Below, piece by piece: positions 10,325 to 20,454 of a DNA stretch of 64,000 bases. Under the pieces are notes generated by a model. The model was not told the origin of the DNA. It saw only the letters and a list, made by a program, of their open reading frames with translations, and did no database searches. Position numbers and translations under genes: made by a program. Each line of letters opens with the position of its first letter. Position 1 is the first letter of the stretch. The stretch is from Isoetes taiwanensis (lineage: Eukaryota > Streptophyta > Lycopodiopsida > Isoetales > Isoetaceae): NCBI GenBank assembly GCA_021234155.1, contig JAJEKV010000002.1, forward strand, positions 2,919,125 through 2,983,124, in the 5' to 3' direction.

Positions 10325-10977
10325 TCAGTAGTTGCTACAATCTGCTGGTACAAAAGAGATCTTCATTGCCTTTGTGTCGTAGGTAACAAGATGATTCTGT
10401 TGCATTATGTTTTCAATAATGCCGACTGGACTAAGATCACCTTCTTGTAGAATGGCACGTGACATCAACAAGCACATGACATTGGGATTGACCATGCAAA
10501 TGAGATTTGAAACTGGAGGATTGAATGAAGCCCCCTCGAAGTGGAAAGTGAGCGGAGGAACCTGCACGTTAGGTGCACGTGAAACATCAAAGCAGAGATC
10601 GTGGCCAGGTACATGAACTTAAGGCACGTATGGCATTGCATTGACGAATGCACGTGCTACATCATTGAATACACCTTCCGCGAGGATGGTGAGCGTGGTA
10701 CCAGAATCAATCATTGTACCATGAGAGTTGAGATCTGAATATGGTTGATTGCGGTTTACAATCATGTGATTTTCTACACTGATGCTGTGAAGATGGACAT
10801 AGTAGATTCCCTTGCCAAGGATGGATGTAGAACTAGCCAAAGGATTTGGGGGAGGGGCGCCAAAGAAGAGGGCGCTATCAGCATCTTGGCCATAAGGCGC
10901 GAGGCAGTAGAAGAATACTCCATCAATGGGCAACTGAGAGACAAGAGAAAGAGGTCCTGAGTTTAGTCCGACAATAC
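10325..10977 (-). pseudogene. Aspartic protease pseudogene, copy A
   Basis: This matches the C-terminal half of the intact protease at 29496-30803, from the GLNSGPLSLVSQ segment to the final PADCSNY. It retains the second catalytic motif MIDSGTT. A CAA-to-TAA change at about 10620 truncates it where the intact copy has Gln338, and GIIGN has become GIIEN. The N-terminal half, with the first catalytic Asp, is absent and replaced by unrelated DNA (10978-11412). It cannot encode an active enzyme. Copy B has the same replacement. Confidence 0.9.
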
Positions 10978-11412
10978 TGAGGACTAGATGCAAAGAGAAG
11001 AATTTACGCAGCACAAATTCTTCAAACTTTGTTGCCTGACTGCAACGAAATAGAACAGAAAGAAATATGCAAAAGCTTCTTCATAGCCATAGAATGGACT
11101 AGTGTTAGCTGCCAAAATGTGTCCGTTTGTTAATAAAAATGACCTATCGAAAGGGAAAATTTCCATGGACTGCCATTTCGTGCGAGGGTCGAAGGAGGGA
11201 AGTACATTTTTCAGAGATTTTTAGAATTTGCTGGACCATCGATCTCAATATTAGCAGATCCAATGGGTTAGGTTAAGTTTTGCTGATGTGGCAGGACACG
11301 TGGCATCGATAGAATTGCAGCAAAAGGTGCATCTCGGGTTAGGCAACCCGGCTAATTACCTGCAATAAATAATTAGGGAATATTTGAGGAATTTTCCCAA
11401 ATGGCAGTTTAC
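10978..11412. other. Unrelated segment replacing the protease N-terminal half
   Basis: This segment has no counterpart in the intact gene but is shared with copy B (18863-19347). After it, protease upstream sequence resumes (GTAGTTGTTAGTTGTTCC, equivalent to about 30845). It carries no convincing coding frame. About 45 bp present in copy B are missing here. It is either an insertion with deletion or a gene-conversion product that arose before copies A and B separated. Confidence 0.7.
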
Positions 11413-11639
11413 GTAGTTGTTAGTTGTTCCTTTAGGTGCCTTTACCCAAAAGACAAAAAGGACGACATTTTACCAAAGGTTTTTAGACAGAGGACGATGC
11501 TCTGGCTGCGATATATAGTTTCACCGTACTGGTATGCTGCAGAAATTGGGAAAGCTCATGAATGAAGAATGCCCACATAGGGAAGATATTGTTGCAGGCA
11601 ATTGCAACAGCACCATTTTATTTTGTGGGCTTTAGTACA

Positions 11640-12830
11640 ACACAGGGATTTGATCAGCGTAGCATGGTAAAGGTTCCACAGTTGCTCCTTTGTCCCATTA
11701 GGCTCCACCACGCATGTTCAACATCTTCAAAAATACAATGCAAGTTATGATAGGCACTTAGAGAAACTATCAACACAAAATGACATGTCTTGAATTAGTT
11801 TAGACTTGTGCACAAATCCAATGAAGAGAAGCGTAAAACAACCTTTCCTAATTACCGAACCAATCAAGATATAAAATAGAAGCATACCTAGCAAACAAAC
11901 TACGTTCGTGCTCAGAAATCATTGCCATAAACATGTTCTGTTTAAATTTGACTTCAGTGGAGATGATTATAGTAGTAAAGACTGAAATTGGGACTCGGTA
12001 ATAGAGCATCCACATCTGAGACCTAGACTCAACTCAGTATTTCTTTCACTTGCCTTGCTAGATATCATCTTTGCATTTCAGCTCCTCGCAAAGATTAGGA
12101 GTTGACATGACATAGAAGAATATATTAATACTTAGTATGAGGATGAGGTCTTAGTTGTGCATACTTGTATTAGCATCCCTGCTACCCTAAGTGTATTTAT
12201 GTCTTGCCTTCATGTTCATGAACAGACTTAAAAGGATATGATATAACATGGTAAAGGTTCCATGGTTTCTCTTTCATCCCATTAGGCTCCATCACACATC
12301 TTTGAAGAACATCTTGAAGATACAATGCAAGTTATGATGGGCTCTTAGAGTGCTTACCGATTACAAAAAATGATAGATCTTAGATCAGTTTAAAGATTTT
12401 TTGGTGCACAAATCCAATAAAGAGAAGTTGCAAAAAAAAACCTTTCCTAATTAAATTAAGTCAACCAAGATAGAAAATGAAACTGTTCCTAGTGAACAAA
12501 ACAGAAGTGTGCCTAGCAAATGAAGTCGTTGCTCCAAAAGCTTTGCTATAAACATGATCCTACTTAAATTTGACTTCTAAACCGAGATAACAGCAAGAAA
12601 GTGGGACTCAATATCGAGCATCGTCATTTACACGTTCACAATAAATTATAAAGACCTAGACTCCACCGGATTGCAGCTATATTTCTTTCATTTGCCTTGC
12701 TACATATCACAGCATTCTAGCCCCTTTTACGGAGATGAAGAGTTCAGCATGACATAGGAGAATTTATTAATGCTTAACATGCCGATAAAACTTACTTGTG
12801 ATGAAGTTTGAAGGTGGAACCAGTGCTAGA
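11640..12830. repeat. Ancient ~595-bp tandem duplication inside the unit
   Basis: The two halves share an ordered series of words: CATGGTAAAGGTTCCA, CCCATTAGGCTCCA, ATGCAAGTTATGA, CACAAATCCAAT, CTTTCCTAATTA, TTTGACTT, GACCTAGACTC, TTTCTTTCA and CATGACATAG. They are much more diverged from each other than the unit copies are. The same pair occurs at 20.5-21.6, 40.75-41.9 and 44.3-45.4 kb, so this doubling is older than the segmental duplication. Confidence 0.8.
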
Positions 12831-12971
12831 CCTAGGAAACAAATCATTTGCATATTTGTATTGGCACCCCAATACTCAAGGCATAGCAAGTTCCCATAAG
12901 AGGACCATCAGTACAAATCTATAAGAAACAATCAATACAACAATTTAGAAACAATCTCAAGAACTACAACC

Positions 12972-13268
12972 TTAAGAATCACAATCCCAAGAATTATACA
13001 ACCTCATCTTGGTTCCTCCTCTAACATTGGTAGTTCTAGCTATATCCTCTAGTTCCGTTCCATGGAAATAGACAAAAAAATCGAGTGTTTCTCCAAAATT
13101 ATTAGAGCTTGCAAAGTAAAAACACTTCCTGTAGCATTGAGCCAACACAGAAGAGTTAATATGCCAAGACACATGGTGCCTAAGAGGATATATTACCGGA
13201 ATATACCAAAGCTAGATATATTTCAGCTCGAGAAAGTGGTTGTGGCTATGGCCATATTGAAAACATAA
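12972..13268. other. Block with overlapping small ORFs on both strands
   Basis: A 66-codon minus-strand frame (with NNFGETLDFFVYFHG) overlaps a 68-codon plus-strand frame (with MPRHMVPKRIYYRNIPKLD). Both recur in copies near 21885, 25963, 42075 and 45640. Neither resembles a family I know. Because the copies are nearly identical, both frames would stay open by descent alone. No splice context or codon bias favours either strand. Confidence 0.3.
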
Positions 13269-14907
13269 CATTCTATTGATCTAGAATTTTTAGTACAACC
13301 ATATTTTATATGTGATTATATACTCAATCAGGGGCTAAAGAGGAAAATAAATGAAGCTTGGATTTATGATTCCATGCATGCAAGCCATCAATGCGACTAC
13401 AAAAATAGAACACCAGTAAATACCAACCTAACAATCTTGAGACGTAGCACACTATGCCCAAACTGGCCAAGGACCGTGAAAGAACATACAACAGATGAAA
13501 TCGTGGAGAATAGCTCTGCAAAATAAAACAGATTTTAGCCCAATAGAGAGCGAATGGAGAACCATACAGAGAAGAAAGGCACGAATACCTACGATCTTTA
13601 TTAGGATGATGCCACCGCAAGGAAGACTTAGGATCCGCAATTGCTCTAGTATAATTAGATCTAATAAGCCAAGTGGGCCGATTTTTTTTTTTTTTTTCCA
13701 GTTGCATGTATATGATATTGTCATAGATATTGAAGTTGCTAGATTACATTATAAGAACAATCATCTACATAATTTGATGGATTTAAGATGCCAATAATTT
13801 AACTACTAAAAACAGGACCTCCAATACTTGACTCTCTTTTTCCAACCATGTATCTTTTTTTTTTCTCAAGAACTTTGATAGTTTTGTTCCAGGTGGCTTT
13901 AACTATAATTTGAAGAAATCTGGGGTCCTTTTATCTGATCTTGTACATACTGTTTTACCATCTTGTAACATCCTGATCAAAGACAAAAATACAGTAGAAG
14001 ATATGAAAATAACAACCATAGTATAATGTGAAGGATGGATTCTTGAAAGGCCTAAATGCTCTATTGGCCTCCAGCCAAACTTAAAATACCGATCCTTGCA
14101 TGTTCCCTGCTTGCCAAGCTACTTGTCATGTTCTTAAAGACAACCACCTCAAAGAACATCGTGTCTAGAAGAGGAAAAGGATAGACTCGATACAAAAGTA
14201 GGTCTGATGAGGCCGGAATAGAAACAAGCAAGCAATCCAGGTACTCACAGTATGTAGCATCCATGCGGTGAAGAATAAGCATGTTAGCAATCGTGGCATC
14301 CATTATTCTTGCTAGCTGAAATCGACCAAAAGAGAAAAGGATCGGAAGCCCAAAATCTTACAAAAAAAATTCCTCCAATTTTTGGAAGTTTGGGAATTTG
14401 TGCCGGCTCACAACCTCCTCAAAAACTTAGGAAAATAAATTAGAATAGAATATACATTATTGTCCCTTGTGCCCTGAGGCCCCTGGACTTATGTAGCATG
14501 GGCGAGCTCCCTGATGGGTGCTACTAACACATCACGCTGGCTATATTGTAGCCTTTTCTGAAGGCTTTTCTTGGTTTCTATTAGTACCAGCACCCCGCTT
14601 ATATTTGGCTTCGTGGCCATGCGAGAATGCTTCGCTATCAACAGCTTTGAACTGTCCACATTGTGGATTCCATTGTCCCACCTTTAATAGTGGGTCAGAT
14701 TATGAACCCTGAGTTTTTGGCGCACCAGAGCTCGAATGTGGAAATAGAACACCAGCCGGCAGGTTATACCCGCTCTATCCTGATGGTCGGTCGGAGGCCC
14801 CTCACTGTCCCGACACTTAGTTCCTTTCCTTTTTTACAATTATTCTGCATAGTCTTGGTGCCCAATAGTGGCATCCAGCGGCGACAGAGTCGCACTGGCC
14901 TGGACTA

Positions 14908-14997
14908 CATTAGTGACGCCGATTACTATCAGGATTAAAAAACCCCACCCCGAAGGGTTTTCGGGGAAAAACCTTAATAGTAATGGGCTCACTAATG
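14908..14997. repeat. Nested inverted-repeat core
   Basis: Three stems are nested. The outer pair is CATTAGTGA (14908-14916) with TCACTAATG (14989-14997). The middle pair is ATTACTAT (14922-14929) with ATAGTAAT (14977-14984). The inner pair is CCCCGAA (14948-14954) with TTCGGGG (14960-14966). A short hairpin, GCGACAGAGTCGC, lies just upstream at 14881-14893. Copies lie at 43996-44085 and 47495-47582, and a diverged relative at 37313-37377. Confidence 0.85.
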
Positions 14998-15436
14998 CTC
15001 AAAATTATTATGAGATCCTTTTTTCATCATTGTGGATTTTGGATTTCCGCTGCCACATCCTTTTTCCATCTAGTAGATTTTGGATTCCCATGCTGCCATT
15101 CTGCCGCCACCGCCATCGCCATTGTACCCGCCATTGAATACTCTTTTCCTAGACTTTGAAGGTCCTTAGTTGGACTCCCTTGACGCTCAGCAACTAGGGC
15201 CTCTGATAACCGGCTCCTAAATATTCAAACCCCTGCCTTTCATATCTATTATCTGATCCAGACTCGGTCTGTTATCTGATCCCTTGTGAGCAAAGCATTA
15301 AACCTTAAACTTTTATGCTGCAAAAGACCTTAAACCAGCAATCTGTTAATGCAGACAAGTTCTAAAAGAGAGCAGGTTACGAATAAGAAATATGTCTTTT
15401 AAACAAATTCAGGAAAGGATCAAGGATGCATGGTGG

Positions 15437-15799
15437 TTATTTCGGAGATGGAGCTGCAATGTTTTGGGCCTGTGCAAATGCCTCCTTTTCCATAAGGGCA
15501 CCACCGGATTTGCTGCCATACTCGCAGGAAGAAAATGAAGAAGAAAGCTTTATCTTCCCAGGACCAGACTTGCTCGGTCCAGTCCCTAACTTCTGCATCA
15601 AACCCACCAGCCCACTTCCTATCGCTTCCTGTCGCGGAAGCAGCTCTGCCCTGTCGCTGCAAGCCATAACTCCTAGATCCGAAGCAGCCAATGGTGATAA
15701 AGGAAAAAGGAAAAATACATGGCGCATTCCCATAGCCAAGGAGCTCCGCCACCACTCCGCCATCGCCACCGCTCCGTTGCGAAAGCCATCGCCACTGCC
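15437..15799 (-). other. GC-rich exon-like stretch inside the insertion
   Basis: On the minus strand a frame of about 120 codons stays open (including MAEWWRSSLAMGMRHVFF and GPSKSGPGKIKL). Its GC content is much higher than its surroundings, and two other frames are also long here. It resembles the first exon of a host gene carried inside the 14443-15799 element. I do not recognise the protein, and GC-rich DNA tends to give long open frames by chance. Confidence 0.3.
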
Positions 15800-15807
15800 A
15801 TAAATTA

Positions 15808-16400
15808 AAAAAAAATAAATAAATCCAAAAAGGTTTTTCACCAAACCGGAAAAACCAAATTTGAAAAATAGATATGGTGCATTTTTCTTTTGAAATCAAG
15901 AACACTTGAGTGGCCGACATAAAATATTGAGCAATTAGATTGAATAATTGTGCCACGCAACAATGGCTATGTTACTTAAAATATCTTGCATGGATTGGAG
16001 AGGAATTTGTATGTATCGACTTGCATTGTGCAAATTGAAATTCTAGTCGTTGCTTCTCATAGTGAACTGCATAAGGGGTGCCCTTATAGCCCAATCCCTC
16101 TTTCTCCATTCAAGAGGACATAAAATGCCATGACAATCTATAGAGAGTACGAAAAATTATGGTGGGGTTGAATAGGGGTAAATGTAAACTTGTTGTTAAT
16201 GAAAGATTTAATAAATATACCCCAACACTATCCAGATATGCAACATCTCTTTCATATCTGTTTCTTAATGCATTTTTACTGGCATTTGTATGCAGTAAAT
16301 AGATTGATGGTGGTGGAATTGCATGTAGAGATCCCTTTGCTGGAACATGTATTTTCATTGGTGCTGATGGTCTATTCATGGAGGTAAGATATCAAAAAAG
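15808..16400. repeat. Segmental unit copy 2, middle part
   Basis: This matches 23290-23875 and 27480-28115. No gene is recognised. The copies at 27.8 and 48.7 kb have about 48 bp near 27797-27846 that are absent here and at 23.6 kb, which groups those two copies together. Confidence 0.7.
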
Positions 16401-16409
16401 ACATGTTTG

Positions 16410-16869
16410 GCTACAGGGTTTGTTTAACAGTACATTAGACTGCCGATGCATCCTCTTGGCGTCCTATTCCAATGCATGGCCTCCAGCTAAACAAAGGGCA
16501 TTCCATCTTGGTTCCGGTTGGCTCATCTGGTCGATATGGGAGCGTCGCAGATATGGGAGCGTCCTCTGGTCCATCTTTCAGGGCATTAATTCTTCTGCAC
16601 GCGGTGTTATTACGGTGGCCCAGAAAAAGATACTGACAGCCTACGAGTCTTCCTCCCTTGACTCAGAAATGATGGAACGCATCTGGATTCAGTATCTTCG
16701 AATTGATTCTTATCATTAGCCTCCTATTCTGGAGTAAGTACATTGTGCTCCAGGCTCGTGCTCCTGTGGCATCTTTTTGTGCTTACACAGTTAGATGAGA
16801 CATGTAAATTTTATACTTTTATCTCGATTAATAAACTTTTTGGTTGGCCCTTCAAAAAAAAAAAAAAAG
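16410..16869 (+). mobile_element. LINE 3'-end insertion
   Basis: The insert holds the last ~100 codons of a LINE ORF2 related to the one at 6165-8429 (AFHLGSGWLIWSIWERRR against AFHLACGWLLRSIWKRRR; both end near SSSLD/SSLDQ-IW-YLQI), then an untranslated tail and poly(A) at 16854-16868. The flanks GACATGTTTG (16400-16409) and GACATTG (16870-16876) look like an imperfect target duplication. Empty sites are present at about 23875, 28120 and 49030, so insertion came after the segmental duplication. Confidence 0.88.
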
Positions 16870-17040
16870 GACATTGATTGACTTAAAACCCTGCTTTTAT
16901 GTACTAGTGACTCTAGCCGGTTTAATTAACCGCATCGCATCACAATTCCCTTGGTGTTCTTAGTTGATGGCCCTACACGGTGGATAAGGCTACATGCAAC
17001 ACCTTTTCCAGCTTATAGATTTCAAATGTCTGAAAAGCAA

Positions 17041-17400
17041 AGCCCGCCTTTAGAAGCAATACCGTCATATTTCGATGTAGCCCATATATTATTAAGTAGT
17101 ATGAAAGTTCTGCACAACTATCTGTGCGCTTTTATTTGGGACAATATTATGGGACTTTGAATAGAAAACGTAAGTCTAGTTGTTCTCACCACATGTTGCC
17201 GTTTGCAAAAGATCCTACATTCTCTACTACATACAAATCAAGGAGCACACAACAAGATGCATTTAATATGTTGGCCTGAATATATGCTACTACTATATTC
17301 ATTGGTGTCACAAATGCACAATGTGAGTCAAGCATCGGTGTTGAACAAAGTATTTTTTTCTACCGTGAAAGAGGTGTTGGATACTCGCATCTAGTATTGT
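17041..17400 (+). pseudogene. PDR-type ABCG transporter remnant, copy B
   Basis: This is the paralogue of 28275-28634. The ALLFGTIFWDF region is altered to a TIMGL-like reading by point changes, the intron donor GTAAGT (17170) and an acceptor AG (17240) persist, and the second exon again encodes an FNMLA-type stretch, then IYATTIFIGVTNAQ-like and VEQS-FYRERG-like segments with frameshifts. It is a dead fragment of the second transmembrane half. A third, shorter copy ends at 24062, where the 24063-25262 element interrupts it. Confidence 0.7.
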
Positions 17401-18261
17401 ATTAACAACTAGTAGATAGAAATATACACTCCACCCTTTGAAATATTCTAAATGTAATTACCATAACTAGATAGCTTTATAAATAATATCCTCAAATTGC
17501 TACCTCATCTAGTTCTCCTTAATTGCCAACCTAAGGCATTCTCAAGAATCGGGTAATATCCAACGGCTTTGAATATCCAGCGGTGATGTGTTCATAGTCG
17601 ATGCTTGTATTTATCTAGGATGCCGGCAAGTTATTTTGAAATATCCAGCAAAAAATATTTTGAAGCTCAGATTCAAGAGTCCACGGTACGGTTTCAGCAT
17701 TGAGGAAAAACCATAAAAGCCAAGTGATTCTTACAATAAACAATCCGATCATCCCAGTTAGCCGATTACCCTTGAATATAGATAGATAGGTGGATGGATA
17801 ATACTTTTTCAATAGAGGTAAAATACAAAAAAATGATATGTCATAGCAAAGACAATTCTTCTGAATTAGACATATTACTTCAAGTTGTTCCAAAACCGAA
17901 GGAGGGTAATGACGTGTTAAGTTTCACTAGCTATGTACATTGCAAATAAATTGTTGACAATAATCTTGACTTGCTTAGATAGTTATTCCAACTACTGAAT
18001 GACATTGGAATTTATTAGTGGGTAGAAATGCACATGGTCTCTAGTCTCGTAGATGACGAGAGAATTTGTGGAACTTTTGGCTAACGTAATGCACGTAAGT
18101 AATCCTTGAGTCAATGATATTAAAAGAATGTATTGGCAACTAGTAGATAGAAATATGCACGGTCTTTGAAATCTTCTAAATTTAATGACCATTTTGTAAC
18201 ATAATCTCCCCCAATCTTCTACTTAATAGAATACAAGCTGGATCTGTGCAGGCATGTTCTC
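17401..18261. other. Non-coding flank between transporter and protease copies
   Basis: This matches 28635-29495 and, from 17665 on, also 9733-10324. No coding frame is recognised; the open frames here on the minus strand (for example 17615-17893) recur only because the copies are recent. Confidence 0.5.
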
Positions 18262-18862
18262 TCAGTAGTTGCTACAATCTGCTGGTACAAAAGAGATCTT
18301 CATTGCCTTTGTATCGTAGGTAACAAGATGATTCTGCTGCATTATGTTTCCAATGATGCCGACTGGACTAAGATTGCCTTCTTGTAGAATGGCACGTGAC
18401 GACCATGCCCATGTAATTTGAAACTGGAGGATTGAATGAAGCCCCCTCGAAGTGGAAAGTGAGCGGAGGAACCTGCACGTTAGGTGCACGTGAAACATCA
18501 AAGCAGAGATCGTGGCCAGGTACATGAACTTGAGGCGCGTATGGCATTGCATTGACGAATGCACGTGCTACATCATTGAATACACCTTCTGCGAGGATGG
18601 TGAGCGTGGTACCAGAATCAATCATTGTACCATGAGAGTTTACCATGAGCGCGGTTTACAATCACGTGATTTTCTACACTGATGCTGTGAAGATGGACAT
18701 AGTAGATTCCCTTGCCAAGGGCCAAAGGATTTGGGGGAAGGGTGCCAAAGAAGAGGGCGCTATCAGCATCTTGGCCATAAGGCGCGAGGCAATAGGAGAA
18801 TACTCCATCAATGGGCAACTGAGAGACAAGAGAAAGAGGTCCTGAGTTTAGTCCAGCCATAC
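18262..18862 (-). pseudogene. Aspartic protease pseudogene, copy B
   Basis: This matches the C-terminal half of the intact protease and keeps MIDSGTT with the second catalytic Asp. It has a deletion after SNYMGMV that removes the NPNVMCLLM segment and shifts the frame, a second deletion of the NRNQPYSDL segment, and a shortened loop after PPNPLA. The N-terminal half is replaced by the same foreign segment as in copy A. It is not functional. Shared replacement but different later lesions show that copies A and B descend from one already broken ancestor. Confidence 0.9.
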
Positions 18863-19347
18863 TGAGGACTAGATGCAAAGAGAAGAATTTATGCAACACA
18901 AATTCTTCAAATTTTGTTGCCTGATTGCGACGAAATAGAACAGAAAGAAATATGCAAAAGCTTCTTCATAGCCATAGAATGGACTTTGCAGAAGCAAACA
19001 CCAAGAAGCCAGACTAGGGTTAGCTGCCAAAATGCTTCCATTTATTAATAAAAATGACCTATTGTATTTGTTCGAAGATGCTCGAGAGGGAAAATTTCCA
19101 TGGACTGCCATTTCGTGCGAGGGTCGAAGGAGGGAAGTACATTTTTCAGAGATTTTTAGAATTTGCTGGACCATCGATCTCAATATTAGCAGATCCAATG
19201 GGTTAGGTTAAGTTTTGCTGATGTGGCAGGACACGTGGCATAGACAGAATTGTAGCAAAAGGTGCACCTCGGGTTAGGCAACCCTGCTAATTACCTGCAA
19301 TAAATAATTAGGGAATATTTGAGGAATTTTCCCAAACGGCACTTTAC
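18863..19347. other. Unrelated segment replacing the protease N-terminal half, copy B
   Basis: This is homologous to 10978-11412, with about 45 additional bases. No coding frame or mobile-element terminus is visible. Confidence 0.65.
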
Positions 19348-19521
19348 GTAGTTGTTAGTTGTTCCTTTAGGTGCCTTTACCCAAAAGACAAAAAGGACGA
19401 CATTTTACGAAAGGTTTTTAGACAGAGGACGATGCTCTGGCTACGATATGTAGTTTCACCGTACTGGTATGCTGCAGAAATTGGGAAAGCTCATGAATGA
19501 AGAATGCCCAATACTTGGCAA

Positions 19522-19749
19522 TTAGAGAGGATCTAAATAGGTTGGCTGCTGCATCTCCTTCTCCACAATATCGCCTGGTAATTCAAAAATCCGAGCTTTC
19601 TGATTTGCCATTGAAACAACTATCGTTGAGGATCCTTTACTTTTGATAATAGCAACAATCTTTTCAACTTTGAACTGTGTTGGTTTATGGCTAATCAGCA
19701 CGTAATTGAAAGGCTTCCTTGCTTGGCTACTAGAATGAGCATGTTTCAT
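19522..19749 (-). other. Unidentified 75-codon coding-like frame
   Basis: The frame reads MKHAHSSSQARKPFNYVLIS at its start and includes VEKIVAIIKSKGSSTIVVS; its amino-acid balance is protein-like. It lies in a stretch (19500-19960) that is absent from the other unit copies. A stop lies immediately before the first Met, so it is either a small ORF or the last exon of a lost gene. I do not recognise the family. Confidence 0.3.
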
Positions 19750-19969
19750 TTAGATGGTCCGGATCATGCCCGACTTTCAAAAGGCAGGGATTTAACGACC
19801 ATATTTGGATCAGAACTCCTATTTTTATTATATCAGAGTGATGTGCAAGCGGACATTCATGTCACTAATAACTACATGATTTTATCAAAGCTTACTTGCA
19901 GGAGATGAAGGCTATATTTGCAATAGATATATTTTAACAATGTGTGAAAGCAAGCAGTGAAAGAGTTTA

Positions 19970-20440
19970 ATTTGTACTGTCATGAATTTGTTTAAGATAG
20001 GCTTTTAGGATACTTTTGGGAACGTTGAAACGTTCTATATTTGGTTTGGGGGCTAGTAATAAATCTCCAGTTCATTTGTTTACAGTATCTTGTCAATGAG
20101 AGTGTGCAAATTGCTCTAACATATGCTTATTTGGCATTTGTGCAGTACTTCCATGTTGAATACATAAAGACTAAAGCTGTAATAGGGAAGATAATTCAGA
20201 TTAAAGAAGGTAAACACCTACCATTAATATTCATATTCTATTCTGCATTAGAACAAATCTAAAACGTTGATAAGAATAGTCAAAGACATGTATGTTTGTT
20301 ATCTTCATCTGCGATGTGTTCTGCTGTCATAGGGAAGAGATTCCTGCAGCCAATTGCAATAGCTTTTGACATATTGACTGTGGCATGTATGCTTAATCTA
20401 TACACTCAATCTGACCTATGGGGAATTAAAAACAATTTTA
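19970..20440 (+). pseudogene. Two exon-like pieces of an unknown gene
   Basis: A stretch preceded by TTTACAG (acceptor-like) encodes YLVNESVQIALTYAYL, then FHVEYIKTKAVIGKIIQIKE, and ends at a donor-like GGTAAAC. A second piece after GTCATAG encodes PIAIAFDILTVACMLNLYTQ. The paralogue at 40225-40690 carries the same layout with a one-base deletion in the first piece. The family is not recognised. It joins the segmental unit at about 20455. Confidence 0.35.
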
Positions 20441-20454
20441 AAATAACAGCATCA

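Larger units (their letters stand above)
11490..14434. repeat. Segmental unit copy 2, left part
   Basis: The copy begins with the CAGAGGACGATGCTCTGGCT stretch (as at 19431 and 44126). It holds both tandem halves (about 11640-12240 and 12240-12830) and then blocks also seen at 21.8-23.3, 26-27.5 and 42-43.5 kb. The copies are so alike that ORFs on both strands stay open in several of them, so conservation here says little about coding. I recognise no protein. Confidence 0.8.
14443..15799. mobile_element. 1357-bp insertion with 8-bp target-site duplication
   Basis: The insert is bounded by ATAAATTA at 14435-14442 and 15800-15807. Paralogues at about 23275 and 27465 have a single AAATAAATTA followed directly by the flanking sequence, which gives a clean empty site. 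Eight-base duplications are typical of hAT elements, but the ends (GAATAGAATA / CGCCACTGCC) lack a clear hAT terminal inverted repeat. The right third is unusually GC-rich and exon-like; the middle contains a nested inverted-repeat core. Partial copies lie at 43553-44125 and 47035-47965. Confidence 0.8.

Noticed and set aside
12972-13268. Conserved 66-aa and 68-aa proteins because both frames recur in five or more copies
   Set aside because: Both strands are open in the same place and the copies are nearly identical DNA, so recurrence reflects recent duplication rather than selection.
14061-14303. Minus-strand 80-aa ORF (MDATIANMLILHRMDATYCE) as a gene
   Set aside because: It recurs only through segmental duplication, matches no family I know, contains an internal near-repeat of its start, and has no splice or codon evidence.
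14941-14970. GC-rich hairpin followed by A-rich sequence, like a bacterial rho-independent terminator
   Set aside because: The window is plant nuclear DNA with introns and LINEs, and the hairpin is the centre of a larger nested inverted repeat in mobile DNA.
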